Of a stretch of 58,594 bases of DNA, positions 11,582 through 23,022 are shown one piece after another. The position numbers and the translations under genes are program-made. The first letter of the stretch is position 1, and every line of letters begins with the position of its first letter. The stretch is taken from assembly GCA_018257865.1 (NCBI GenBank), contig JAEUBA010000130.1:1-58594 (forward strand). The letters run 5' to 3'. The stretch is from Stereocaulon alpinum. Taxonomy: Eukaryota > Ascomycota > Lecanoromycetes > Lecanorales > Stereocaulaceae. Under the pieces are notes generated by a model that made no database searches, was not told the DNA's origin, and saw only the letters and a list, made by a program, of their open reading frames with translations.

Positions 11582-12850
11582 CCTTCCTTATGCTGGATAA
11601 TAGTCGCTGAGAGGGAGGTGAATGTGCAAAGGGTTGAGGCAGGAACAGCTCGTTTGTAGTGATGCTGATAGCTAAGTAGATATGATGTATCGAAAGCTGC
11701 CCGAGGGTGGGGGGCTAAAAATAGAGAATGTTAGCCGGGAGAGCGCCCCACCAAAACAAAGAACTTTGGGTCAAATTTGTACGGGAACAGGCCGAGGGTG
11801 CAGGGTGTGGTGGGGCGGGGGGGGGTCATCCCTCCGAGCCCTTTCCCCATCTCCTCACGCCCCTTTCTCATCATCGGCAGCCCATCAACACATACACCAT
11901 TTACATGCTCTTGTCATGAAGACAAACAGTGCAATCCGTCGCTTGACACTAGAATCTCCGAGCAGCTACGGCCATGTATCTGATCACGCGCGAACAAACC
12001 TCGAAAGCCACCATCCTGATACATTGGGAACCCCACCATGGCGGCTTCTCCTGTCGACATTATAGTGCCTTCTATTCTGAGACGCTCCGGTGATGACATT
12101 GTTATCTAGACGCCGTGTCATAAGAGCACAAGACTCCCTGATCTCGCCTCTGCTTCCCAATCCTCCACTCCTCAGCGCAAATGCTGGAGGATGATCGGCT
12201 GTGCCTGCTATAAGACTGTTGAATTGTACGCTGACTGAGCCGCCAACAGAACAGTGAACATAATAGTAGCCCGCGAAAGTCATACAGAAGCATATCCCTA
12301 GCAATATAGCCGATCACTTGACGCTACTAAGATCTCACTCACGTCCTTTGCAATTTCCAAAGCTTCGGATCTGCAGCCAATGGTTCCCGTCGTTTCAGCG
12401 TTTCAGCTTTGAGTACAAGGAAGCAAGCATGATCCCGCCTCTTGACGCCTCCCAGCCTTAGTGACACAAGTCTCCAATGTTACTTCAGCACCAATAGCTA
12501 TGCAGAGACTTCCGTCGTCTGATGTACCCAGCATTGACAAAGCCGGCCTGTTTCCCGGTGTCGTGCAGGTTGGGGAGCCGAAACAATTTTCCTTCTTCCC
12601 AAGGCCTTGCTGCCCTGCGCTCTCCCACTTCACCTTCCCCCACAATGCCCACCTGTTGCACCTAGTACTACATCCCGTCGGTGATTTATTGTCGATAATG
12701 AGCACCGACTTACTTTGCTAATACTTCCGATCCCTTCTTTCTAACCACCCCTTGTTCCATTCTCTCTCTTCAGGTACTCAGCCAAACATATTTCCTTTTG
12801 ATCTCCAGTGGACTGGTGCCACGAGGCTTGCGCTTGTTATAACCTGAAAA
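11582..12850. other. Intergenic, no supported gene
   Basis: About 1.27 kb between the divergent profilin gene and the next plus-strand gene. A G-rich tract lies near 11805-11826. The last 130 bases before 12851 are C/T-rich (ttctctctcttcag), typical of fungal 5' leaders. Overlapping frames on both strands at 11682-12317 show no domain and no convincing splicing. Confidence 0.5.
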
Positions 12851-14502
12851 ATGTCAGAGGCTGGACCTCTGACGACATCAGGGCTGGGACGTTCGAAGAA
12901 GACTGAGCCAGATGCACGAAGCCAGGAATGGACGACTTTCCTGGAGACACTTCCCTACAACGTACAGGCACCACCTCAGCGTGGGGACACCGGGCGCAGG
13001 TTACACTCCGATGAGATAGTCATTGGACTCGCCCTGGGTAGCCCTGGACATCCGCCTCTGCCACCCGACTCCCAGTACGTGGACACGTCCGAGAGTTTCA
13101 GTCTGCCAAGCCATCAGTCAGGCCAACTGGGAACTGTGTCCGATATAGGTACTGGAGCATCGGCTATCACACGCAAAGGCAGTAAATGGAAGTCATTTGG
13201 CAGTCTATTTGGGAGGAAGAACTCATCCGCGCAGGCTCCGCAGGTGTCGCCGTTTTATCAATTGGACCACGCACATCAGCAACGGCCGGACAGGCAGCCC
13301 ATCGGCCAAGATCATCTAGAGACTTCTGGCCCCCGTCGTAAGCGAGTAGATTCGGCTCGAATAGTGCATGGTAAGAGATGGCGTGCGAATACATTAGAGA
13401 CTGCGCCCAAGAACGAAAGCAACGGCCTTCTTAGGAGGAACAGCTCGCGAAGGAAAGGGTTTCGGAGAAAGAACCAGGACGCAGACGAATTGATGCCTAA
13501 GAGGCGGGTCTTACACGGCGCACTGTCAGCCCATGCACAAGCGGAGACCTCACGTCTTTCAACGCCTCCAACAGGGAACCTGAACCCTTGTGGGGGACCG
13601 TCATTACTACAGGTTCAGATCCCAAACATAGAGTTGGAGCGCTATAGTGTGATGTTTGGTGACGTCTTGAATCCAAAGCCACGGCAAAAGCTACAGCCTT
13701 CGCTGTTATCTCGACGGCAGGGCCAATTGGAGGAACTGCAGCCTGTCACTGGGCCAAAGTTTGAGGTATGCCAACTTGAATATTTTAAGATGGCGATTGA
13801 CTTACTAAAACCCAAACCCAGGAACCTTTGAACCACGAGCTACCAAAGCCTCATCGACGAGACGAATCAACATCCTCCAAGTCCTCTGGAAGATCTCCAT
13901 CCTTCTCTCTATTTCCTTCCACAACTACATTATCATCTCGCATTGCAGTGAACAGGCCGCTTTCCAAACCGAGTCCCCTCAGCCGCTCGGTAACAGCCCC
14001 CAACACCACTCTCGCTCCACCCCGACCCACGGCCCGACCAAGCAAGTCCCAAGACCAAGACCACGTCTTCGTCATTGTCCACACTCCCGAAGACACTTCC
14101 TTCCAGGCACGAAAACCCAGCTCCAACCCCACATCTACGTCAGCGAACTCCACACAAGCGAGCTTCTTCGAGTGCCCTGAAAACGTTGCGCCCTCAGCGA
14201 CGGACATAGAGCCTACCAAGCACACTGCTCAGGTCTCAAGAGAAGCGTTCCCGACGCGGAAATCCAGCCTCAAGAGACTCCCACTGGCAGAGTCTCAGCT
14301 GCATTACCAAACAGCCGAGCCGAGGAGCTCAGCGGCCGAGGTCTCAATTGCCAGGCAGGTATCCATATCTCGTCGACAGAGGCAATTACTGGTCCCTATT
14401 GTGCCAAAAGTCGTCCAACAACCTATGCAGCCGACCGTGGTGGCAGGCGAGTGTACTACGGTTTCGAGGAAGTCGCACCATCTGACCCTAGAGGATGCTT
14501 GA
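12851..14502 (+). CDS. Fungal hypothetical protein, disordered
   Basis: Two exons, 12851-13765 and 13822-14502, split by a 56-nt intron with a ctgac-like branch region (ttgactt) and phase 0, give 531 residues. I do not recognise an assigned function. The protein is rich in Ser, Arg, Pro and Gln, so mostly disordered. An ordered-looking island near residues 265-300 contains RYSVMFGDVL followed by SLLSRRQGQLEEL, which I associate with a conserved Pezizomycotina family of unknown role. Basic clusters (RRKGFRRK, PRRKRV) could direct nuclear import. No signal peptide or membrane segment is seen. The model is supported by the long open frame, the intron and the pyrimidine-rich leader, but not by a known domain. 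Confidence 0.75.
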
Positions 14503-15133
14503 ATGCTTTGCCTACGACACCTGATCCTCTCCCAAATACGAGACATAACTTTCGATTCTTTCTGGGGCCTTCACTTGATGAAGCTTCCCTGGCTTACTTT
14601 ATGCTTTGCTTTTACTCTACCTTAGCGACCATGAGCATCATTTGACGGCTGTGCAGAATTTTCTTCTACTTGCTCCATGCATCATGATTCCATTCTTGTA
14701 TATAGCTCCTACACCTACATTTTACCATCTGAAAATGAATCAAGATCATGAGACGAGGTGTAAACAGAGTCTTAAGAGTATGGAGATTATCCATGACTGC
14801 AGCAAGTTCCCAGCTCCGAATTGTTGAACTCGACTTGACAGCCCTGGAACATTGCCCTTGGACTTGCGGTTTCTGGCGCTCAGCAAGCTGTTAATATGAC
14901 ACTGTACTATGGACACCCGCACTAGTCTTGTACATCGGTAGCCTTCAGAGCACGTGGAAATGCTGACTTGTGACAGTGTTGGGGCAACAAGTTTGCCAAT
15001 CTTAGGAAGATCATCCTAGGCTCTCAGACTTTCTGCGACCTTTTAGGCACAAGCCTTACGGTTCCAATTCGTTTCGCGCTCTGATCGTCTGTCACCTATA
15101 ACTGTTTCCTACGGCGATGCTGTACTATAGATC
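14503..15133. other. Intergenic, no supported gene
   Basis: About 630 bases between a plus-strand stop and the helicase stop on the minus strand, so convergent 3' regions. Short frames here (14451-14645, 14606-14827) have no family match and are probably 3' untranslated sequence. Confidence 0.5.
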
Positions 15134-18100
15134 TCAGGCTTTCTTCCCACCATCATCTTCCAACACAGGCACACCCGGCACCATCACCCCCTCGGTCCTC
15201 CACTCCATTCCCACATACGCATCACTAATGACCCACACATCTACCTTTCTCTCCACTGTCTCCGGAGCCAGCTTGATGACCGATCTCGACGTAGGTTTCG
15301 AACCATTCCCGCCCTTGAGCTTCTCCGCCGGAGGCCAATTAGTCCTCTTCAGCGCTAGCACCTCACCTTTGATCGGATCAGCAACGACGATGAAGAAGCC
15401 TTCCGATTGCGGCTTGGGGTATTTGGGCGCGTAGATGCGGTATTCAGGGCCTGTAGCAGTGTTGAGACGAGTAAGATTGATGGTGAGGATAAGGGCGCTG
15501 GGGCTTGGGATGTGGATTTGGAGGTAGGGGAGAGTGGCGAAGACTTTGACAAGGTCATGCTGGGAATCCTGTGGCGCGCCAACGGATAAGAGGGTCTGAA
15601 TCAAGGCTGACTTGGGCATGTTCTGGGTCTGGGTCAGTGAACGGGGGTCGGAGTTGTCTTTCTTGGCTCGTCGGCGCTCTTTATCAGCATCCACGCCTGG
15701 AAAGATGGACAAGGGCCCGTCGTCCGGCCAGCGTGCTGATTTTATGCACTGGAGGAGCGTTATCATCATCGCACAGCTTGAGAGGTAGCCGAGCTCTGTC
15801 AAGACGTCTATCGAGGCCTGCACGATACGGATGCTCTGGTCCAGGACTGAGTTCTGATCTCCAACATAGTCGGTGATCGGGAGGTCAATGCGAGAGAAGT
15901 AGGCCTGGAGAAGGAGAAATGCTTTTACGTGGGGGTCCCACATTGGAAGTTCAAGGAGATTTGCATTCAAGGGCAGGTTTTTGGCTAGCTCTGCGTTGAT
16001 GAGGTCCTCATTGTGTCTTACGGGGAGCTCGTCGAATTCAGTAGCACCGCACATCCACGACAAGACATCTTCGAAGCTGGCATCTTGTTTGGCGTGCTTG
16101 GTTAAGTGGCGGATCGTTTTGTGGGAGAGATAGTAGTAGCTCATGATCTTACCAAGTGATGTCGAGTCAACGTCGCTGTTCGAGTGGAGTACGATACAAC
16201 CAGACTCTGCAAGCTCACCCAAAGAATTGTCCACCAGCTCGACCATGAAATCATTGGCTAATTGCTGAGCAGCAATCGTACTGTGCTCTTCTGCAGATAT
16301 CTCAAGTCCGTAGTACGATGGATTCTTATGTAAACGGCGGAAGAAGAATGTCCACGTCAGGTAGTCTAGAGCGTCTTGTTTGGTAGCTATAGTCCCAGCT
16401 GACGCCTCAGCGCCCAAGTGATTGTCCAGAACATTGTGTAGAGACGACTCGACAGGAAAACCGGTATGGAGAAAATGCTTATAGAACGCCTTTTTAGAAT
16501 CCTGGGTAAAGATTCTTGCGATACCCGAGGAATCGAATTGTGGCCGACCTGCTCGTCCAAGCATTTGCAAGACGTCAGTCAAGTCCATGTCTTTGTAGCC
16601 CTCAATCTTTGCATCGAAGTACTGAGTGCCCTTAACGACTACCAGATGAGCAGGTAGATTCACTCCCCATGCAAGAGTGCTGGTGGCAACAAGTACTTGG
16701 ATCTTGTTGTTAGCAAACAGCTCCTCTGAGAGCTGTCTGTCCGCCTCCACAAGCCCAGCATGATGCAGGCCAATTCCAAAGCTCAAAGCCTCTCTAAGAG
16801 CTTCGTCCTTAACTCGCGATAGATTAAGCTGGAGGTCTTCCTCTGACATACGTACAAATCGCCGAGGGTTGTCTTCCATGCCACATAGATTGATCAGGTC
16901 TTTCGCCGTCAGACGCGTTTGTCTCCGAGACGCAACGAACACGATGACAGGCTTCTCGGGGGAGTGAGTCTTTATAGCTAGGAACGTGGGTCGATTCATC
17001 GACTGCATCAACGGACAGAAGCCTCGCACTTCGGGGAAACCATCGATGAATATTTCCAACGGAACTGGACGGACAGAATGACGGAAATTGAAAAGCCCTT
17101 CTTTGACACCGAGCCAATTGCCTAGGTCCATTGCATTTGCGCAAGCTGTTGACATCCCCACAAGTCTCACGGAGCCTTTCGATTGCGAAGCAATGTAGTT
17201 CATCCTCGAAACGATGATCTCTAGAATAGGTCCTCGATCACCTCCAAGAAGATGTATCTCGTCGATGATTACCAAGCTGACCTGCCGTACGTAGCCTCGG
17301 GTCTGCCAGCTACGACTGATACCATCCCACTTCTCCGGCGTGGTGATGATGATGTCCGCATCCCGAATAGTGCGAGTGTCTGGCGTATTATCACCAGTCA
17401 GTTCGACGAGCTTCAAGCCCATTTGTCGCGTCAAGCGTTTTCTCCAATCTTGGACACGCTCTCGCACCAGTGCTTTCATCGGCGCAATATATACCACTTT
17501 GGAGCCAGGCTTCTCACGGAAGGCCCACCACATTGCCAGCTCCGCAGCCACTGTCTTACCGCTACCGGTCGGAGAGCCAAGCAAGACGTTAGCAGGAGTA
17601 TGATACAGGGTGTGGAAGATCTGAGTCTGCATTGGATTGAAAAATGGGAATCTCTGCCCATAGATCTCCTCAAGCAAAGGATTTTTGAGAGCAGCAACTG
17701 GGAGTGGCTGTAGATCTAGGAGATCTGTATACACACTTTCTGTATCTGGTCGGATGAGGTGCTGGAAAGATACTGGGGTGACTGTTTCCGCACCCAGCCA
17801 TCGGTCAGAAACTGCCCTGACATAGATCTGAGTGGGCAGCGGATCCGATAGCGGAATAGTGAAGTTGAGTTCATGGTCGTCATAGAGCTTCTTTCGACTC
17901 AAGATGAAGTACTCATGGTGATAGATCTCCGAAGTCTCAGAGTTTTCGACCCAAATCCAGTAGGACTCGGACGTGCCATTGTGTTTGTCGTTCCAACGGA
18001 AGTCGGCAGTCAGGTAAAGATGAATACGAAGTACGTCCCGATTCAGAGGCGCAATCTCCGCCTCGACGGTCAACGTAGGGAAGTTGTCCAGGAGCTTCGA

Positions 18101-21076
18101 GATCGTATTACCCATTTTATTATTATGCACCAACTGGCCAATTTCTGCTGGCTCCATGTCCCGCAAGGACTCAATGGACGATATGTGTGACTTCTCGTCT
18201 AGGTTCCTTAGGATGGGCTGTGGAAGATCGAATTGATGAAATGGATGCTGGAATGGCCAGATCTGCTTTTCAATTGATTTGCATAGCGAGAGCAGGACAA
18301 GACATTGATGACCCCATCTTCTGTTGAGAGCTATCATGAAGAGCGCACGGCAGATCCTTGCAGCATTTTGCGCGACGTATGCAGAGTCGGACACAAGAGC
18401 GAAGTCCTCTAAGCGGGCTCGAGATATATAGGATTGGAGCAGAATGTTCGTTTTTGCAGATGCAACATCAATGCCGCCTGCCACGTCACAAGGCGTTGAC
18501 TCGTCCTTGAGTCTTGTAAGTTCGTTAGCCTCGTTATCGCGAGACTGTATGTTATCGAATTCGCCACTCATACTAATCATCTTCAGTACGTCTGCTTCAG
18601 TGGCCATGGGACTCATCATGGTATTGAAGATCTCGATGCTCGTTTGCAAGACATAGTACTGGCTTGCAATCCTACCCACATCCTTAGCTCGAAGCTCCTC
18701 CGTTATTTCATTGAAGATGATCATTTGGCTCTGCTGCAGAATCCGGGCAGCGTCGATCACAAGCTTCCTCCTTCGCTGTACAAGTTGTGGGTCATCCCGG
18801 CTCTCAGCCCAGTCAATACCGTAGGTGAGAGGGTTTCGCTGCATGCGTACGAAGAGATAGGAGTAACCTAGCCACTGCACAGCTTCAGGTATTGAGGTGA
18901 CCGTACCCAAGCCGATTTCGGCGTTCAAATTGTCTACTAACTTCCTGGAGAATTTGGACTCGATAGGTTGCTGTTGAGTTACAGCAGAGAGATAGTGGTC
19001 TAACTTGTCGTGCGTGGTGCAGATGAAGCCAATACCTGTGGCTTGGAACTGAGGTCGTCCAGCTCGTCCGAAGATCTGCAAAACATCCAGAATACCAAGA
19101 TCCACGAATTTGCCTTCCTGAGAGCTGTATAGCTGAGTACCTTTGATTATGACCGCAGCAGCAGGAAGATTGACACCCCAAGCAAGCGTTGCTGTACAAC
19201 AAAGCACATTGATATGTCCTTGAGCGAAGAGCTGCTCAACTCTATTTCGATCCGATCTCGGCATCCCAGCATGATGAGTACCGAACCCTTTTGGTACGAG
19301 CTCCCTTAATTCTCTGCCTTTAGTGTTTTTCAGCTCCTTTATGGCTGTGCTGAATCCTTCCACCCCGGAGCAGTCAAAAAGATCCTGACATTGCTGATCT
19401 TGCGCCATCTGTATGAACGTTCGTGCCGTGCCCACAGTATCCTTTCTGGAATGGACGAAAACCATGATCTGGTGGCCTTGCTCCAACATCTCCTTGACCT
19501 TTTCAAAAGCCGTCTGGTCGATATTGTCACGAGAAGACCTGGTGCCCACCTTCCCTTTCACGCCAACGAAATGCTGTTCGAGTGGAACAGGCCGGAACGA
19601 GGCGTCAAAATAGAACAGGCCTGCCATATGATTGACCTTTAGGAAATCGGCTACGTCGACGTAATTCGGTAATGTTGCAGAAAGGCCAACAATTCTTATA
19701 AGAGACTGCGTGCTTTCGACCTGCCTTTCAGTTCTGGCAACAAGAGACTCGAGCACAGCACCACGTTCGTCATGCAGCATGTGGACTTCATCGATTATGA
19801 GAAGACGTACTTTGTGCACAAGCTCGGTATCTCCCGTGCTTTTGCGAGTTACGACATCCCACTTCTCTGGCGTCGTCACAATAATCTGTGTCTGGGTAAT
19901 TTCCTTCTTTGTGAGATGCATATCTCCAGTGAATTCTCGAACTTGGATACCTAGCCATGCAAGACGTCTTCCTAGCTTCTCCGTAATCTCTGCTGCTAAG
20001 GCTTTCATTGGGGCAACGTAGACGATCTTGAAATCATCCGAATTGACGATGAAGTCTGAAGCGTCTGGCTCCTCTAATGGATTGGGGGAGATGTTGTGGC
20101 TGATGGCATTCAGAATTGTGAGCATGGCAGCATCTGTTTTACCAGCACCAGTAGGAGCGCAGATCAGCATGTTCTCAATTGTCTTGTAAGCAACTGGATA
20201 CACCAAGCTCTGCATACGGTTCAATGACTTATAGCCTCTGAAGGTTCGTTTACAAAGTCCGTCCATCTCTGATATCTCGATAAGCTTCCTTCCAACACCG
20301 AGTGTTCCCACCTTTGCGGCTGGTATGGAATATTCCTCATACTTGTCGTGTTCAACTCTCTTGCTGCCTTCTGGTAGACCATATTTGCGCCCACCAGCCG
20401 AAAGCGTGTTTCCTGCGCCATGCGAGGCTTTATAGACATGTGGATACTGTGAACCGTTACGATGTTGTGCAGCTGCCAGGCTTGCATTTTTGTGCATCTG
20501 GTCTTGCTTTTGCAGGGCATGCTCTCTTTGCTGCTTCGTTTGAAGGTGGCCAAATACTCCGTCTAAAGCATTGGCCTCTTGATCTCTGGTTTCCACTATC
20601 TCTTTCCGGTGGGATATAAGCTCTATAACAAAGTCCAAGTCATCATAGCCTATGATATCAGCAAGTGACATCTGAAGCTCATCGTCCTCCATATCTGATG
20701 CCAGCATGGCCGACAGCTGCTGCTCCAGCTCTGCTGGGTTCAAGCCAGCTTTCCTATCCGCAATAGCAAGACACTTGCTCATGAGCCACCCATGTCCAAA
20801 GCCATGTTCTCGCGTCTCCAAATCAGGCGGCAACGACCCAACGCTATCTAGCATGTCGCTGCTGTATCCATCATCGTCTTCATCGCTGAACAAGTTCCAG
20901 AGGTCGTCGGAGCCACTGCCCCCAGTGAGATCCTCATCGTCCACCACAATGTCCTGTCCATATGTTTGAACTTGGCCGTTTGGCTGATCATCTAGTTTGA
21001 GCTCTGCGATGGCATTACGCATTGCTGTGAGCTGGGATAGCCATTGTAACTCTGCTGTTTCGAGCGAGGGCGACAT
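15134..21076 (-). CDS. slh1: Slh1/ASCC3-type Ski2-like tandem RNA helicase
   Basis: One uninterrupted frame encodes 1980 residues, close to yeast Slh1 (about 1967). It has two helicase cassettes, each expected to be followed by a Sec63-like domain. Cassette one has APTGAGKTDAA (about residue 307), DEVHML (about 430), SATLPNY and FGRAGRPQF. Cassette two has GSPTGSGKTVAA (about 1169), DEIHLL (about 1271), GMSTACANAMDLGNWLG and LGRAGRPQFD. Both Walker A sites and both DExH boxes look intact, though motif III of cassette two is STA rather than SAT. This architecture is shared by Slh1/ASCC3 and Brr2; the N-terminus and length favour Slh1, which splits collided ribosomes in the RQT/ASC-1 quality-control complex. 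Brr2 remains the main alternative. It lies divergently 337 bp from ykt6. Confidence 0.93.
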   Translation of the reverse strand: MSPSLETAELQWLSQLTAMRNAIAELKLDDQPNGQVQTYGQDIVVDDEDLTGGSGSDDLWNLFSDEDDDGYSSDMLDSVGSLPPDLETREHGFGHGWLMSKCLAIADRKAGLNPAELEQQLSAMLASDMEDDELQMSLADIIGYDDLDFVIELISHRKEIVETRDQEANALDGVFGHLQTKQQREHALQKQDQMHKNASLAAAQHRNGSQYPHVYKASHGAGNTLSAGGRKYGLPEGSKRVEHDKYEEYSIPAAKVGTLGVGRKLIEISEMDGLCKRTFRGYKSLNRMQSLVYPVAYKTIENMLICAPTGAGKTDAAMLTILNAISHNISPNPLEEPDASDFIVNSDDFKIVYVAPMKALAAEITEKLGRRLAWLGIQVREFTGDMHLTKKEITQTQIIVTTPEKWDVVTRKSTGDTELVHKVRLLIIDEVHMLHDERGAVLESLVARTERQVESTQSLIRIVGLSATLPNYVDVADFLKVNHMAGLFYFDASFRPVPLEQHFVGVKGKVGTRSSRDNIDQTAFEKVKEMLEQGHQIMVFVHSRKDTVGTARTFIQMAQDQQCQDLFDCSGVEGFSTAIKELKNTKGRELRELVPKGFGTHHAGMPRSDRNRVEQLFAQGHINVLCCTATLAWGVNLPAAAVIIKGTQLYSSQEGKFVDLGILDVLQIFGRAGRPQFQATGIGFICTTHDKLDHYLSAVTQQQPIESKFSRKLVDNLNAEIGLGTVTSIPEAVQWLGYSYLFVRMQRNPLTYGIDWAESRDDPQLVQRRRKLVIDAARILQQSQMIIFNEITEELRAKDVGRIASQYYVLQTSIEIFNTMMSPMATEADVLKMISMSGEFDNIQSRDNEANELTRLKDESTPCDVAGGIDVASAKTNILLQSYISRARLEDFALVSDSAYVAQNAARICRALFMIALNRRWGHQCLVLLSLCKSIEKQIWPFQHPFHQFDLPQPILRNLDEKSHISSIESLRDMEPAEIGQLVHNNKMGNTISKLLDNFPTLTVEAEIAPLNRDVLRIHLYLTADFRWNDKHNGTSESYWIWVENSETSEIYHHEYFILSRKKLYDDHELNFTIPLSDPLPTQIYVRAVSDRWLGAETVTPVSFQHLIRPDTESVYTDLLDLQPLPVAALKNPLLEEIYGQRFPFFNPMQTQIFHTLYHTPANVLLGSPTGSGKTVAAELAMWWAFREKPGSKVVYIAPMKALVRERVQDWRKRLTRQMGLKLVELTGDNTPDTRTIRDADIIITTPEKWDGISRSWQTRGYVRQVSLVIIDEIHLLGGDRGPILEIIVSRMNYIASQSKGSVRLVGMSTACANAMDLGNWLGVKEGLFNFRHSVRPVPLEIFIDGFPEVRGFCPLMQSMNRPTFLAIKTHSPEKPVIVFVASRRQTRLTAKDLINLCGMEDNPRRFVRMSEEDLQLNLSRVKDEALREALSFGIGLHHAGLVEADRQLSEELFANNKIQVLVATSTLAWGVNLPAHLVVVKGTQYFDAKIEGYKDMDLTDVLQMLGRAGRPQFDSSGIARIFTQDSKKAFYKHFLHTGFPVESSLHNVLDNHLGAEASAGTIATKQDALDYLTWTFFFRRLHKNPSYYGLEISAEEHSTIAAQQLANDFMVELVDNSLGELAESGCIVLHSNSDVDSTSLGKIMSYYYLSHKTIRHLTKHAKQDASFEDVLSWMCGATEFDELPVRHNEDLINAELAKNLPLNANLLELPMWDPHVKAFLLLQAYFSRIDLPITDYVGDQNSVLDQSIRIVQASIDVLTELGYLSSCAMMITLLQCIKSARWPDDGPLSIFPGVDADKERRRAKKDNSDPRSLTQTQNMPKSALIQTLLSVGAPQDSQHDLVKVFATLPYLQIHIPSPSALILTINLTRLNTATGPEYRIYAPKYPKPQSEGFFIVVADPIKGEVLALKRTNWPPAEKLKGGNGSKPTSRSVIKLAPETVERKVDVWVISDAYVGMEWRTEGVMVPGVPVLEDDGGKKA

Positions 21077-21413
21077 TTCTTTCTCGAGATGAAGCAGTCA
21101 CGAGCCGGCAGAGGACGAGAGTCAAAGCTGCTCGAGAGCTTGCCGTAGTGACAAGGGATTCTGTCGCATGCCTTCTTCGTTACACTCACAGGAATGAACG
21201 GCTGGGCGAGTTTGTGTAATCCAAAGAGTGAAGGCAACGGATGACGATTGACAGCGGGAGCTAAATATAAGCCTTTGTTTGACGATTGTGGACCTCGAGA
21301 ACACATTGTCTTCCTACCCTGTCAACTTCATAGAGCGCTGTCTATAAGTGCTCTCTAACTTCCCTACGCCCGCTTCCCTACTACAAATTGTTATCAAGCC
21401 TCATACCTACGAT
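21077..21413. promoter_or_regulatory. slh1-ykt6 shared divergent promoter region
   Basis: These 337 bases separate two start codons on opposite strands, so both genes must draw their promoters and leaders from here. I see no clear TATA box or named factor site. Confidence 0.5.
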
Positions 21414-22291
21414 ATGAAGATCTTTTATATTGGCGTAAGCAGCATCTGCTTGCCACGAGGACGTAAACGCTGATGCCGATCAAAGGTCCTAAAGAACGAG
21501 AATAAGCCAGCACATGAGCTGTGCGTTGAGAAAGACCTCAGTAGCTACTCGAGATTCACAAGAGACAAGTCGGTGCTGCAAAAAAATATTGTCCTGATCC
21601 ACGGCGCTGACAGCGACTTCCCGACCCAGCTATGGCCAGTTCATGTCTCTCTTCAGCAAGACCGTCGCTGAACGAACGAAACCCGGGCAAAGACAGGACG
21701 TTGAAGAGAAATGTATGCTCCATTTGCCTCTACCTACGCTCCCTCTCCGCTCCATCTTTTCTCTCGAACCCACCCTCCCCTTCAATAGCACCCCCACTAA
21801 AAACCTCCTCCTTTCAGCCTATACATTTCACGCCTACGGCCGCACCGAAGGCGTCGCCGGCATAATAATCAGCGATCCCGATTACCCAGCCCTCGTCGCG
21901 CATCAACTGCTCTCGAAAGTAGTCGATGAATTCCTCTCTCGCTATCCGCGCTCCTCCTTCGCAAACAGCAACCCCACCCTCGACTTCCCTCAACTCAAAG
22001 AATATATCGTGAAATACCAGGATCCGCAGCAAGCAGACAGCATAATGAAGATCCAGAAAGAGCTGGACGAGACGAAGATTGTACTGCACAAGACCATTGA
22101 ATCGGTTCTTGAAAGGGGGGAGAAGATTGATAGTCTAGTGGAGAAGAGCGATGGTTTGAGTGCGCAGAGTAAGATGTTTTATAGTGGGTTTCCCTTTTTA
22201 TTGTCTGTCTTGGAGTCTGGGGATGGGGTGCTAATATGGGGTGCGAACAGAACAGGCGAAGCAGCAGAACTCTTGTTGTGTAATTATGTGA
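21414..22291 (+). CDS. ykt6: Ykt6 R-SNARE (prenylated longin SNARE)
   Basis: A predicted 197-residue protein (Ykt6 is about 200). Exons 21414-21434, 21486-21568, 21630-21712, 21818-22183 and 22251-22291 join in phase. The longin domain has MKIFYIG, VLKNENKPAHELC, KDLSSYSRFTRD and FSKTVAERTKPGQRQDVEEK. After it come YTFHAYGRTEGVAG and YPALVAHQLLSKVVDEFL. The SNARE helix (about residues 135-190) contains the zero-layer region VLERGEKIDSLVEKSDGL. The last exon ends NSCCVIM, a Cys pair with a CAAX box for lipid attachment in place of a membrane anchor. Ykt6 acts in ER-Golgi, vacuolar and autophagosome fusion. Intron 3 (105 nt) is a multiple of three and stop-free, so a naive frame search reads through it. 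Confidence 0.95.
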
Positions 22292-23022
22292 CTGTACTTC
22301 GAGCGATTGGGAGAATGCATCTGTTTGGTCAATCATTGAGTGGGGTCCTAATGCCACAGCCGGATTTACTGGTCTGTGAATCTAGAAGGATATTTATTCG
22401 TCAAGTATACAACAGCCCCGTTTGTGGCCCATCTGTCTCCTCTTCTCCACTTTTCAGTTGCATAACAATTAGAAGAATTGTCAGCCTCTGGTACAAGTTG
22501 CTATTCGTCCTACGCATGGCTAAATTCATCACACTCTAATCCCCTTAGATCCAAGGGAATGACCTCCAAGCATACATGATAGGTCGCAGAAAGTTTGTCG
22601 GCCTAGATCAGGGTATCTTCGCGAAACGTTGCTCACACGATTACAGCCTGACGCAGCTACCACCGTCAACCAATACGCCGGACCGTTCCTGGCAAAAAAA
22701 AACCATTAATCAGGGAATTCTGGTAAAGCACACGAAATGTTTGAACATGGAAAGAATGTTGGATTAGCTGTCACACTCAAATCGGTTGTAGAGCTTGACT
22801 CGAGGTTCGTTGCTGCTGGGGGAGATCTAAACAGACTTTCTCCCTGGGTATCCGAGAAACAATAGAGGTTTGGTCGGTGCAGGTTCATACAGTTGACTTG
22901 AGCTCCTCTTGGGACGAAGAGGGGCCTATGGAAGCAAGCGCCTGACGTGGAACTCATTCCCAGAGTTATCATCGTCCCAGCGGAGAATCGATGTCCCACA
23001 ATGGTAGTGGATCTTGGATCAG
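22292..23022. other. Intergenic, no supported gene
   Basis: About 730 bases of convergent 3' sequence between ykt6 and the next minus-strand gene. The frame open from ykt6 exon 4 to 22539 is intron and 3' untranslated sequence. Nothing else is recognised. Confidence 0.5.

Noticed and set aside
11682..12317. Overlapping frames on both strands near a G-run
   Set aside because: None contains a recognisable domain; the length is expected by chance in this composition.
17252..17713. Plus-strand frames inside the helicase gene
   Set aside because: They are antisense shadows of the 1980-codon frame with no independent domain.
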